Of a DNA stretch of 64,000 nt, positions 10,129-20,040 are shown one piece after another; the first letter of the stretch is position 1; the number at the start of each line of letters is the position of its first letter. A program made the translations under genes and the position numbers. A model generated the notes under the pieces. That model was not told the origin of the DNA and ran no database searches. It saw only the letters and a program-made list of their open reading frames with translations. The stretch is from Candidatus Melainabacteria bacterium (GTDB lineage Bacteria; Cyanobacteriota; Vampirovibrionia; Gastranaerophilales; Gastranaerophilaceae). The stretch is taken from assembly GCA_022009935.1 (NCBI GenBank), contig CP091731.1, positions 124,001 to 188,000 of the forward strand, read 5' to 3'.

Positions 10129-11372
10129 TTGGAAAATTTATTAAAAAATACAAAAGAAGCAGCATTAAAACTTGCAAATTTGGACAATAAAACAAAAAAC
10201 GAAGCTCTTGAAGCCATTGCGAAAAATATTGAAAAAAATAAAGATGTTATTTTTGAAAAAAACAACCTTGATTTGACACAAGCAAAAGAACTTGTAAAAT
10301 CAGGTAAAATCACTCAAAGCACATATAACCGCTTAAAGCTTGATGAAAATAAAATGCGAGATATGATTGCCGGAATTTATGATGTTATAAAGCTTGATGA
10401 CCCTGTGAATAAAATTCTTGAAAAAACAAAGCTTGATGACAACTTGATTTTGGAAAAGGTTAGTTGCCCAATTGGTGTAATATGTGTCATTTTTGAAGCA
10501 AGACCTGATGTCATTGTGCAAATTGCAACACTGGCTATCAAATCAGGCAATGCGGTTGTGTTAAAAGGTGGAAGTGAAAGTATAAATACAAATAAAAATT
10601 TTTGAAAAACTTATAAATGAAGCCTTACGCTCGGTTAAATTTCCTAAAATGTCATTAATCTTGTCTTCACGCATGATGATGTCAATAAACTTTTAAATTA
10701 TGACAAATATGTCAATTTGATAATACCAAGAGGGTCAAATAAACTTGTAAAATATATAAAAGAGAATACCAAAATACCTGTTTTTGGGTCATGCTAGCAG
10801 GAATTTGTCATATTTTTGTTGATGAAAGTGCCAATATAAATAAAGCCCTTAAAATTTGTGTTGATTCAAAAATACAATACCCAAGCGCTTGTAACAGTGT
10901 TGAAACAATTCTGGTGCATAAAAATTTTGAAGGACTTGAACAATTGAAAGCCTGCTTGGCAACAAATGGTGTTGAAATTTTTGAAAATGTCGCAGATTAT
11001 AGTTTTGAATATGGTGAAAAAAAAACTTACTTTGAAAATGGTAAACAATATAGATGAAGCAATAAACCATATAAACAATTATGGTTCAGGACATACGGAT
11101 TGTATAATTACAGAAGATGAAAATAATGCAAATAAATTCTTAAACGAAGTTGATTCTTCATCTGTTTATCACAATTGTTCAACACGTTTTGCCGATGGTT
11201 TCAGATACGGTTTTTGGGGCAGAGGTCGGTATTTCAACAAACAAAACTCACGCTCGTGGCTTCTGTTGGTTTGGAAGGACTTACAATTTATAAATATAAA
11301 TTGAAAGGTGATGGGCAAATTGTGGACGATTATGCAAAAGGATTGAAAACTTTTAAACATGAAAAATTGTAA
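10129..11372 (+). CDS. proA: Gamma-glutamyl phosphate reductase
   Basis: Second step of proline synthesis, NADPH-dependent reduction of glutamyl phosphate. About 413 residues. A TTG start at 10129 follows an AAGGGG ribosome site. Aldehyde-dehydrogenase fold motifs: VSCPIGVICVIFEARPDV, AIKSGNAVVLKGGSE, IPRGSNKLVKYI, the catalytic cysteine region IQYPSACNSVETILVH, and the C-terminal GYGSGHTDCIITED-like segment (NYGSGHTDCIITEDENNA), NCSTRFADGFRYGFGAEVG and GLEGLTIYKYKL. Several homopolymer frame breaks. The stop overlaps the start of folP by 14 bases, so the genes are translationally coupled. Confidence 0.93.
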
Positions 11373-12571
11373 AGATGATAAAAACACAATTTATATTAAA
11401 GATTTAAATGCAAAAAATATGGCTGAAGAACTTCAAAGTGTTGATTTTGATGCTTCATATATAAGTTGTGCTTGCCAAAAATATGAGTTTAAATCGATAA
11501 AACTTTTTAATTTAAAGCCTCATGAAGCAACTATTTTAAAACAAATTTGTCTTTCTCTGGGCTCTGATTGTGCTTTAAGCCGTGGTGTGCTTTTAAATGA
11601 AGTTGATTATACCGATTGTATTGTCACTTCTTCTTGTTCTGTTTAAAAAAAATTGTTAAAAAGCTTGAATTTCAACCTTTTCGAATGAAGCAAATTGCAA
11701 AATTGATTGAAAACAACCTAAATCAATCTTTGCAAATCTGGCAGATAAAAGACAAAGTTTTTGATTTTCAAAATAAAAAATATGTTATGGGGATTTTAAA
11801 TGTTACACCTGATTCGTTTTCAGATGGCGGTTTGTTTTTGAAACCCAAAGAGGCTTTAGAACAAGTGGAGTTGATGATTGAAAATGGGATTGACATTTTA
11901 GATATAGGTGCCGAATCAACTCGACCCGGGGCAAAAAGAAGTTGAAAGTTGTGAACAAATAAAAAGACTTAAGCCTATTTTAAAAGAAATTGTTAAAGAA
12001 TTTCCATTCTTGCCACTGAGTCTTGACACAAGAAGTGAGGAAGTTGCCAGGTTTTCACTTGATTGTAACGTTGATATAATAAACGATGTTTCTTCAGGTG
12101 ATTATGATGAAAAAATGATTGATTTTATTAAAAAATATAACAAAATTTATATTATCACTCACAGTTCATCAACTCCTGATGATATGCAAAATAAAACAAA
12201 ATATAAAAATTTGATTGACGATATTTATTTATATTTAAAGAAAAAAGTTGATTTTTTAGAAGAAAACGGAATAAAAAAGTTATAATTGACCCGGGGATTG
12301 GGTTTGGCAAAACGGAGCATCAAAATATTGAAATTATAAAAAGATTGAGTGATTTTAAATCTATTAACAAGCCGATACTTATTGCATTGTCAAGAAAAAA
12401 GCTTTATTACAAAATTATTTAACATTTCCGAAAAAGAAAAAACTTGACTATGCAACAAGTATTTATAATACTCTTGCTTTACATAATGGAGCCTGTTTAA
12501 TGCGTGTTCATCAAACAGAAAATATAAAACATTTAAAAAATATATTATCTCAATTTATAAATAACAACTAA
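11359..12571 (+). CDS. folP: Dihydropteroate synthase with N-terminal extension
   Basis: Condenses dihydropterin pyrophosphate with p-aminobenzoate in folate synthesis. The core begins near residue 130: YVMGILNVTPDSFSDGG, then ILDIGAESTRPGA, LPLSLDTRSEEVA, DIINDVSSGDYDE, IITHSSSTPDD (usually H-M-x-G-T-P; here HSSST), VIIDPGIGFGKTEHQN and LIALSRKKL. About 125 residues precede it (KSIKLFNLKPHEATILKQIC, SLGSDCALSRGVL, CIVTSSCSV). That matches the extra N-terminal domain known in some clostridial and thermophile DHPS proteins. Four frame breaks (about 11640, 11935, 12285, 12400). Its ATG lies inside the end of proA. Confidence 0.9.
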
Positions 12572-12652
12572 ACTTAGAATTAGTTAATGGTGGGATTAAA
12601 AAAATAATATTTTTTGTTAATTTATTTTGTTAAATATAAATGAGGTAAAAAT

Positions 12653-13264
12653 ATGGAAAATATAAGACGTTATATCGCTGAGTTTATCGGTGCTTTTGTT
12701 TTAATGTTCACAATAGCCTGTGTAATATTAATTCCGACTTCAAATGTAATAGGAGCTATTGCAATAGGATTTGCCTTAATGATAATGGTTTATGCACTTT
12801 CACAAGTTTCAGGCGGTCATTTTAATCCTGCTGTATCATTAGCAGCTTCAATACGTGGAGCATTGTCTTACAAAAAATTAATACCATATATGATATTCCA
12901 AATTATAGGTGCATTGTTGGCGGCATGTCTTGCATTAAACATGGCAAATGGTAACAATCAAGGTATGTTGACATTTAATATTAAAAATATGATGATAGCA
13001 GAATTCATATTTACATTTGTATTATGTTATGTAGTATTAATGACAGCAACATCATATCGTGTAGATGGGAATTCGTTTTATGGTCTGGCAATAGGAAGTT
13101 CGGTTACAACAGGAATTTTTGCAGTCGGAAATTTGTGTTTTACAGCATTTAATCCGGCAGTTGCAATAGGTTTGGGAATTATAGGCATTGCCTCGTGGCA
13201 ACTTGTTTGTCTGACTATTGTTGCAAACATCCTAAGTGCAATAGTTGCAGCTTTGATTTTTTAA
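12653..13264 (+). CDS. Aquaporin / MIP family channel
   Basis: An intact 203-residue membrane protein with six hydrophobic helices and the two NPA loops of the major intrinsic protein family: GGHFNPAVSLAASIRG (first half) and TAFNPAVAIGLG (second half). The N-terminus RYIAEFIGAFVLMFTIACV is typical of the family. The second loop lacks the Asp after NPA-x-x that marks glycerol facilitators (GlpF has NPARD). This favours an aquaporin Z-like water channel or a more divergent solute channel; the short length also fits AqpZ. Ribosome site GAGG precedes the ATG. Stands alone between folP and the convergent prfB. Confidence 0.85.
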   Translation: MENIRRYIAEFIGAFVLMFTIACVILIPTSNVIGAIAIGFALMIMVYALSQVSGGHFNPAVSLAASIRGALSYKKLIPYMIFQIIGALLAACLALNMANGNNQGMLTFNIKNMMIAEFIFTFVLCYVVLMTATSYRVDGNSFYGLAIGSSVTTGIFAVGNLCFTAFNPAVAIGLGIIGIASWQLVCLTIVANILSAIVAALIF

Positions 13265-13279
13265 ATTGACAATGGATGA

Positions 13280-14384
13280 TTAAACACTATTTAAAGCTTT
13301 AAATTTTAAATAGCTTTCAATAAATCCGTCAATATCGCCATCCATAACCGCATCAACATTTGAGACTTCAAAGTTGGTGCGATGGTCTTTGACCATTTTG
13401 TAAGGATGAAAAACATAGGAGCGGATTTGCGACCCAAAATTCACATCAACGTTTTCACCTTTTAGCTGGGATAATTTAGCTTCGTGTTCTGCTTGTTTTA
13501 TTGCCAACAATTTTGAAGCCAAAATTTGAAGTGCTGTTTCTTTATTTTGAAGTTGAGAACGCTGTTGTTGGCACTTTACAACAATGCCTGTCGGTTTGTG
13601 ATAAATTCTGACGGCTGTTTCAACTTTGTTGACATTTTGTCCTCCGGCTCCACCGGAGCGCATTGTTTCAACTTCAATTTCATCTTGTGGTATTTCTATT
13701 TTTTTATCTAAATCTTCAATCAAAGGAGAAACTTCAAGAGAGGCAAAACTGGTTTGTCGTTTGCCGTTTGCATTAAAAGGAGAAATTCTGACAAGCCTGT
13801 GGACACCTCTTTCAGCTTTTAAATAGCCAAAGGCAAACTTTCCTTCAACTTTTAATGTTGCACTTTTTATTCCAGCCTCATCTCCATCTTGTTTTTCAAG
13901 CATTTCAGTTTTATATTTTCGTTTTTCAGCCCATCTTAAATACATTCTCAACAACATTGAGGCCCAGTCTTGAGCATCAGTTCCACCGGCACCTGATATG
14001 ATTGTTATTATAGCATTGCTTTTATCATATTCACCATTCAATTTTTGCTCGGTTTCAAACTTGTTCAATTCGTCATTGAGCTTATTTGCCTTTAAAATTG
14101 CTTCATCTTTAAACTCATTGTCTGTTTCAAACAAATCTTTTAAAACAACAATGTCATCGTAAAGACTTTGCCAAAAATTGAGCATTTCAAGTTTGTCTTT
14201 ATTTTCTTTCAAATTTTGCGAAAGTTCCTGTGCTTGTTTTTGATTGTTCCAAACATCAGGGTTTTCAAGTTCTTGCTGCAAATGGTTTATATCTTCGTTA
14301 ATTTTTTCTAGATTAAAAAAACTGAAGAGCATTTTTGTATTTTTCAATAACAACGTTAAAATCTTGGCTTGTTTGAAATTGCAT
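13280..14384 (-). CDS. prfB: Peptide chain release factor 2, with frameshift at the RF2 recoding position
   Basis: Releases nascent chains at UGA and UAA codons. Codon-recognition and catalytic parts are complete: IISGAGGTDAQDWASMLLRM, GVHRLVRISPFNANGKRQTS, the peptidyl-tRNA hydrolysis loop MRSGGAGGQNVNKVETAVRI, and C-terminal KMVKDHRTNFEVSNVDAVMDG. An ATG at 14384 (15 bases after the metG stop, with a GGACGAG site) opens a 23-codon ORF that ends at TAA (14315-14313) after Phe-Phe. The rest of RF2 continues in the +1 frame (NLEKINEDINHLQQELENPDVW). This is exactly where the Escherichia coli gene uses its programmed frameshift (Tyr-Leu/Asp). Alternatively it is a T7-run error, or translation starts at the internal ATG near 14331. 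Confidence 0.92.
14312..14324 (-). promoter_or_regulatory. Candidate +1 recoding site of prfB (CAG TTT TTT TAA T)
   Basis: Minus-strand reading: CAG TTT TTT TAA T. The zero-frame stop is TAA; skipping one T gives Phe-Phe-Asn and joins the 23-codon leader ORF to the main prfB frame. The canonical site is CUU UGA C with a Shine-Dalgarno-like AGGGGG upstream. Here the slippery codon is UUU, the stop is UAA, and I see no SD-like element just upstream. Position relative to the PDVW landmark matches E. coli residue for residue. A one-base error in the seven-T run would produce the same picture. Confidence 0.4.
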
Positions 14385-14399
14385 GTTTTGATACTCGTC

Positions 14400-15965
14400 C
14401 TATTTTTTATTTTGTGCAAATTCACTGTCAAGTCGCAAAAACACAGGATTAATTTCTTCTTTTGTGATAATTTTGCCTGATTTAATTTGATTATTGTTTA
14501 ATTCACACAACTTTATATTTATGTCTGTTTTAGTTGTTTTGCAATATTTGAAGCAATGTTTGGGCAATATGGATAAATTAAAACAGAAACATACCTCATA
14601 ACTTCAAAAACGTTATACAAAACAATGCCGGCTTGAGTTAAATCACCGTTTTTGGCAAGACTCCAAGGTGCTTTGTCATTTATGTATTTATTGGCTGCAT
14701 TAAGAAGTGTCATAATTTCAAAAGCAGCTTCCGCAACATGAAATTTATCAAAGTTTTCAACAACTTTGTTGACAGTTTCTTTTGCTGTTTTTATTATTTC
14801 ATCTTCAACAATAAATTCGTTTTTTATTTCACCATCAAAATACTTAACCAAAATATTTAAAGAGCGGTTCAATAAATTTCCCATATTATTAGCCAAATCG
14901 GCATTAACTTTTTCTTTGAAGTCAAGGTCGCTATAATTTCCGTCTTTTCCGCAATTTGCACAACTTGAAATGTAATAGCGAAAAGCATCGGGAGTTTCAA
15001 GCTCAAAACTTTTCAAAATATTTTCAGGCGACAAAACATTTCCCAAAGATTTTGACATTTTTGTTTCATCAATAGTAATCCAACCATATTGCCAAAATAT
15101 GTTTAGGAAGAGGCAAATCAAGTGCCATAAGCAAAGCAGTCCAATAAATTGAATGAAATTTCAATATGTCTTTTCCTATAACCTGACAAGTTGCAGGCCA
15201 AAAAGTTTTAAACGTTTCATTTTGTTCTTCTTTATTGGGGTCATAACCCAAAGCGGTGATATAGTTAGACAAAGCATCAATCCAAACGTAAATAATTTGG
15301 CTATTATCACTTAATACCGGTATTCCCCAGTTTACATTGTTTATTGAACGAGAAACTGAAATGTCTTCAATGTTTTCCAACTGATTTAAAACTTCATTTG
15401 CTCGAAAAGCAGGAATTATAAAATCAGGATGGCTTTTTATATGCTTTATAATTGCATCTTTGTATTTTGTCAGCTTAAAGAAATAATTTTCCTCTTCAAC
15501 AATTTCGGGTTTTGTCAAATGGTTTGGGCATAAACCATCTTCAGTTAAATCTTTTTCGTTCAAAAAGCACTCACAACCGTTACAATATAAGCCTTTGTAA
15601 GAATGTTTATAAATATCACCTTTTTTTAAGAGTTTTTCAAATATTTTTGTACAATTTTTTTATGTTCAGTGGAAGTTGTACGAATGAATTTATCATAACC
15701 TATATCCAAAAGTTTCCAACTGTTTTGAAACGCTTCGACATTTTGGTTACACAATTCAATTGGAGTGATATTTAAACTTTTGGCAGTTTTTTGTATTTTT
15801 TATACCATGTTCATCAGTTCCGGTTAAAAACATTGTTTTGTCACATCTTTGTTTAAAGTGTCTATAAATAACATCAGTTATAACTTTTTCAAAGGCATGT
15901 CCAATGTGAGCTTTGCCGTTTACATAATCTATTGCAGTTGTGATATAAAAATTCTGTTCTACCAT
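14400..15965 (-). CDS. metG: Methionyl-tRNA synthetase
   Basis: Charges tRNA-Met. About 520 residues, a short MetRS without the C-terminal EMAP-like dimerisation domain. The Rossmann core carries ITTAIDYVNGKAHIGHAFE (HIGH motif), TMFLTGTDEHGIKIQ, a zinc-knuckle-like CNGCECFLN...GLCPNH, IIYVWIDALSNYITALGY, HSIYWTALLMAL and DETKMSKSLGNVLSP (KMSKS). The anticodon domain includes LANNMGNLLNRSLNI and NDKAPWSLAKNGD. The C-terminus after a break near 14520 is CELNNNQIKSGKIITKEEIN, then PVFLRLDSEF, which is the family's usual end. About five frame breaks. The ATG overlaps the recA stop (TAATG), and the stop lies 15 bases before prfB: recA-metG-prfB form one operon. Confidence 0.93.
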
Positions 15966-17046
15966 TATTGTTGTTGTTCCTCTTCTATATTTTCTTGTTG
16001 TTGCTGTTGTGCTTGCGGGTTCAATTTTTCACGAACCAAAGTTTCAATTTGTTGTAACAAATCAGGATTTTCTTTTAAATATTCCTTGGCTTTTTCTTTA
16101 CCTTGACCAAGTTTTGTTTCGCCATAACTAAACCATGCACCTGCTTTTTTTATTATCTCAAAATTAACAGCCATGTCAATTATGCAACCTATTTTGCAAA
16201 TGCCTTCACCATAAATAAGGTCAAATTCACCTATTCTGAAAGGTGGAGCGACTTTATTCTTAACAACTTTACTTTTACTCGGTTGCCATATTCTTTTTCG
16301 TCTTTTTTCAACGTTTCAACTTTTCTTATGTCAAGTCGAACGCTGGCGTAATATTTCAAGGCATTACCACCGGCTGTTGTTTCCGATAAGCCGTAACCAC
16401 CGATTTTTTTGACGAAGTTGATTGATGAAAATTACAGTTGTGTTTGTTTTACCGACAACGCCTGTTAATTTTCTTAAAGCTTTAGACATCAACCGTGCTT
16501 GAAGCCCCATTTGTTGGTCTTCCATTGTGCCATCAATTTCAGCTTTTGGAACAAGTGCTGCAACCGAGTCAATAACAACAACATCAATTGCACTTGAACG
16601 TACAAGTTCTTCAGCTATTTCCAAAGCCTGTTCACCCGTATCAGGTTGTGAGATAAGCAGTTCATCAACATTTACCCCTAAACGTCTTGCGTACTCAGGG
16701 GTCCAAAGCATGTTCTGCATCAATAAAAGCTGCAATTCCGCCACGTTTTTGGCATTCTGCAACAATGTGTTGTGCCAAAGTTGTTTTACCGCTGCTTTCA
16801 GGTCCATATACTTCAATGATACGACCACGAGGCACACCGCCAATGCCAAGCGCAACATCCACACTCAACGCCCCTGTTGGTATTGCTTCAACCGAAACAA
16901 GACTTCTTTCGCCAAGTTTCATAGTTGAACCTTTTCCAAAATCCTTCTCTATTTTATCAATTGCAAGCTGAAGCGCTTTTTCCTTTTTCTTCAGGCGGTG
17001 CTATAACTACTTTTGTTTTATCTTTTCCAACTTTCGTGGCTGCCAT
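15965..17046 (-). CDS. recA: Recombinase RecA
   Basis: DNA-dependent ATPase for homologous recombination and the SOS response. About 360 residues. Start ATG at 17046 (MAATKVGKDKTKVV). Walker A is GPESSGKTTLAQH, with IPTGALSVDVALGIGGVPRG before it; then GIAAFIDAEHALDPEYARRL, Walker B-type IDVVVIDSVAALVPKAEIDG, MGLQARLMSKALRKLTG and IFINQLRQKIG. Loop L2 is GGYGLSETTAGGNALKYYA, one residue shorter than the usual [20 protein letters not shown] and lacking the Asn-Pro. The tail is rich in Gln (QAQQQQQENIEEEQQQ). Frame breaks near 16195, 16265, 16405, 16700 and 16985. First gene of the recA-metG-prfB operon. Its promoter must lie in the 146-base gap to divergent gpsA; I saw no SOS box there. Confidence 0.95.
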
Positions 17047-17192
17047 CTTTATCATACTCCTTTTTACTTTGTCTTTTTACTTCTTATTATACTTTATCAA
17101 AATATTTTATACAAAAAATTTACAAAGTTTTAAAATTTAATATTTAATAATATAATACTTACAAAAGGATATGATTAAAACAAGAGGACTCA

Positions 17193-18179
17193 ATGAAACT
17201 TACGATTTTAGGGTATGGGGCTTGGGGGTTGACACAAACATGGCTGTTTGCAAACAATTTTGAAAAAATATGTGTTTGGGGGCGAAATGAACAAAAAATA
17301 AACGATTTAAATAATTCAAGACAATCTGTTTCACCATATCACATCAAATTCCAAGACAATATTAGTTTTACATCAAACATCGAAGAAGCAGTTTCACGTG
17401 CCGATTATATTATCTTATGTGTTGCTTCAAGCGGCATTCGAGAAGTGCTTGGCAATTTAAAATTAAACGAAAATCAAATATTAATAAACACTTCAAAAGG
17501 ACTTGAGTTTGAAACTTTAAAAACAATTTCCCAAATCATTGAAGAAATTTTGCCAAATCAAAAATATGCAATTTTGTCAGGTCCGACATTAAGTTCTGAA
17601 ATTTTGGATGGCAAACCGACTGCTGCTTGTATTGCTTGCCAAAGTAAAAACCTTGCCAACGAATTGCAAAAAAAATTCAATGTTCCCTCAAAATTTAGGC
17701 TCTATGCAAGTGACGATGTGATTGGAGTTGAATTAGGGGGCAGTTTGAAAAACGTAATTGCTATAGCTTCAGGTTTTGCTACTGAAATGAATTTGGGTGA
17801 AAATACTAAAGGTGCTTTGATTACACGAGGGATGGCAGAGATTGTTCGTGTTGCTAAAATTTATAATGCAAATATTCAAACGCTATATGGCTTATCCGGC
17901 TTAGGTGATTTGATTGCTACCGCTTCAAGCCCACAATCACGCAACTTTAAAGTCGGTCAAATGTTAGCTCAAGGTAAAAAAATTGATGAAATTTTAAAAA
18001 CATTAGGTCAAGTGGCAGAAGGAGTTAAAACTTCAAAAGTCGTTTGTGAATTGGGAAAAAAATATGATATTCAAACACCTGTTTCAAGTGCCATTTATGA
18101 AGCTATTTATACTGATATATCACCTTATGATGTCATTAATAAACTTATGAACAGGAAATTAAAAGATGAAATTACCTAA
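17193..18179 (+). CDS. gpsA: Glycerol-3-phosphate dehydrogenase [NAD(P)+]
   Basis: Reduces dihydroxyacetone phosphate to sn-glycerol 3-phosphate for phospholipid synthesis; cytosolic. Intact at 328 residues, normal for the family, and one of the few long genes without a frame break. The N-terminal Rossmann motif is LTILGYGAWGLTQTWLFANN (GxGxxG variant), then ILCVASSGIREVL, INTSKGLEF (catalytic Lys), AILSGPTLSSEI, the second catalytic lysine in VELGGSLKNVIAIASGF, then RGMAEIVRVA, TLYGLSGLGDLIATASSPQS and SRNFKVGQ. The genes around it are unrelated; it diverges from recA. Confidence 0.96.
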   Translation: MKLTILGYGAWGLTQTWLFANNFEKICVWGRNEQKINDLNNSRQSVSPYHIKFQDNISFTSNIEEAVSRADYIILCVASSGIREVLGNLKLNENQILINTSKGLEFETLKTISQIIEEILPNQKYAILSGPTLSSEILDGKPTAACIACQSKNLANELQKKFNVPSKFRLYASDDVIGVELGGSLKNVIAIASGFATEMNLGENTKGALITRGMAEIVRVAKIYNANIQTLYGLSGLGDLIATASSPQSRNFKVGQMLAQGKKIDEILKTLGQVAEGVKTSKVVCELGKKYDIQTPVSSAIYEAIYTDISPYDVINKLMNRKLKDEIT

Positions 18180-18243
18180 AATAAAAATTTAAATAATTTG
18201 CAAAAAAATATTTACGGGTTTTATATTCTTGGAGGGTCTAATT

Positions 18244-18571
18244 GTGAAAATTCAAAATTTAAATGTTTCTTGTTTTAAAAATAGAAACATTTGTGCAAAA
18301 ACAAAATTCGGAAACCAAATTGTGCAGGAAAGCGCGGCTGTTTCAAGCAATGCTGCTAAAAATAATATACAACAAAGCACAAACATCTTAATCAATTAAT
18401 GCCTTTATGCTTGCTTTCAGCAAGTTGTAAGAACCAAATCCTTTTTTGTTTCTTGCTGCAACAAATGCAATAAACAACAATTCTCAAGCCAACCAAAATG
18501 CAAACAACAACACCTCAAACAATGATGAATTGTACAAAATGGCCTTTTTATATTATATGATGACAAATTAA
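18244..18571 (+). CDS. Small hypothetical protein with lineage-style N-terminus and hydrophobic centre
   Basis: A GTG start follows a good GGAGG ribosome site. With two one-base bridges (near 18390 and 18445) it reads MKIQNLNVSCFKNRNICAK, a Ser/Ala/Asn/Gln-rich stretch, a hydrophobic core LMPLCLLSASCKNQ (lipobox-like but internal), LFLAATNAINNNSQANQ, and ends MAFLYYMMTN. About 108 residues. The opening MKIxNLN resembles those of the GH77-like proteins at 1-240 and 57497. No known domain; a surface or exported protein is possible but unproven. It converges with the phosphohexomutase, leaving 5 bases between stops. Confidence 0.5.
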
Positions 18572-18576
18572 AATGT

Positions 18577-19980
18577 TTATAAAATATTTTGTGTGATTAA
18601 ACTTTTAATTTCACCGAGTCTTTTTTCATTAAATGTTTCAACGTAGACTCTTAAAAGTGGTTCCGTTCCGCTTTTTCTGCACAAAATCCAACTTAAATTG
18701 TTATCAAGATAAATTTTTAGACCTTCAAGTTTGGAAATTTTGGTTGTTTCATTTTTAAACAATTCGATAAACTTTTCGTCGGTGATATTGTTGGAATGTT
18801 GAGTTAAATCAATGTCTATGCGGTCATTTATAAATGTATAGCCTATAAAGTCGTTAAGTTCTTTTTGCAGTTGATGTAATGGTTTATTTTGATAAGCCAT
18901 TGCTTCCAAGACAAGCAAATTGGCAATTATGCCGTCTTTTTCGGGGATATGAGTGCCAATAGACAAACCGCCTGATTCTTCGCCTGCGATTATCGTTTCA
19001 TTTTCTCTCATTGCCCTGCCAAGCCACTTGAACCCGACTTTTGTTTCTACAAGCGGAATTTGAAGTTTTTGGGCTAAAATATCAAGCATTGTTGAAGAAG
19101 CTATTGTTTTTATCAAAGCCCCTTTGTATCCTTTTTTTTTTGATAAATGCATAAGTAAAATTGCCATAATTTCGTTTGGAGAAACATATTCTCCAAGTTC
19201 ATTTATGACACCAAATCTGTCACCATCGCCATCGTTTGAAAGCCCGATTGTGTTTTGTTTGTTCTTTACTTTTGCCATCAGTTCTTGCAAATACTTTGGT
19301 TTTGGGTCAGGCATTTTTCCACCAAAATTTGAATCAAAAAAGTCGTTATATTTTTCAAATTTTATTTGATGTTTTTTCAACAATTCATCGAGATATCCGA
19401 TTGTTGCACTGTGTAAAAAATCAATAAGTATGTTGGTTTTTAAGGTTTTTAGTTTTTCAAAGTTTATTAATTTTTCTATATGTTCAAAATAAGCTTTTTT
19501 TAAAAGAAGTGAGTTTATAATTTTCAGATTTTGCGTTTTCGGGAATATCTATCCCGTTTTGCCGGATTTTATTTATATTTTCAACTATTTCACTTGTTAT
19601 ATCATCAGTTGCGGAATGCCGTATTGAGGGATGAATTTTAAACCTTGATAAACAGGCGGATTATGGCTTGCTGTGAACATTATTCCAAGACCTTTGTTTA
19701 ATTTTGTTTGATATGCCAAAACAGGTGTCGGACAAATTGTTTCAGAAACTTCAACGTCAAATTTACCAAACTTTGACAAAATGCTTGCTGTATATTTTGC
19801 AAATTCAAATCCGTTTTCTCTCCCGTCATAACCTATAAAAAATGTCGGTTTATCTTCTTGTGAATAGTGCTTATTGACATACTCCACGATTGCCAAAACA
19901 ACGATTTTAACGTTGTCATAATTAAAATCTTCATCAAGTTTTGCTCTCCAGCCGTCAGTTCCAAACTTAATATTTGCCAT
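18577..19980 (-). CDS. Phosphohexomutase (phosphoglucomutase/phosphomannomutase family)
   Basis: Interconverts hexose 1- and 6-phosphates, linking glycolysis to nucleotide-sugar and glycogen synthesis (compare glgC at 27297). About 465 residues. Conserved loops in order: IKFGTDGWRAKLDEDFN, the active-site serine loop GIMFTASHNPPVYQGLKF, the Mg-binding loop LSNDGDGDRFGV, the sugar loop IIAGEESGGLSIGTHIPEKD, and the phosphate loop CRKSGTEPLLRVYVE. Whether it prefers glucose, mannose or glucosamine phosphate cannot be decided from these; GEESGG is common in phosphoglucomutases. Breaks in the region 19385-19600. The start is shared with a short divergent gap before pheA. Confidence 0.9.
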
Positions 19981-20040
19981 AATTTGCCTCTTTTGTGTAA
20001 AATATTTTTATATTTTAAAATAAAAGGTGTTTTTTTACAA

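Noticed and set aside
17047..17192. SOS (LexA) box between recA and gpsA
   Set aside because: I found no palindrome resembling either the CTG-N10-CAG or the GAAC-N4-GTTC type in the gap.
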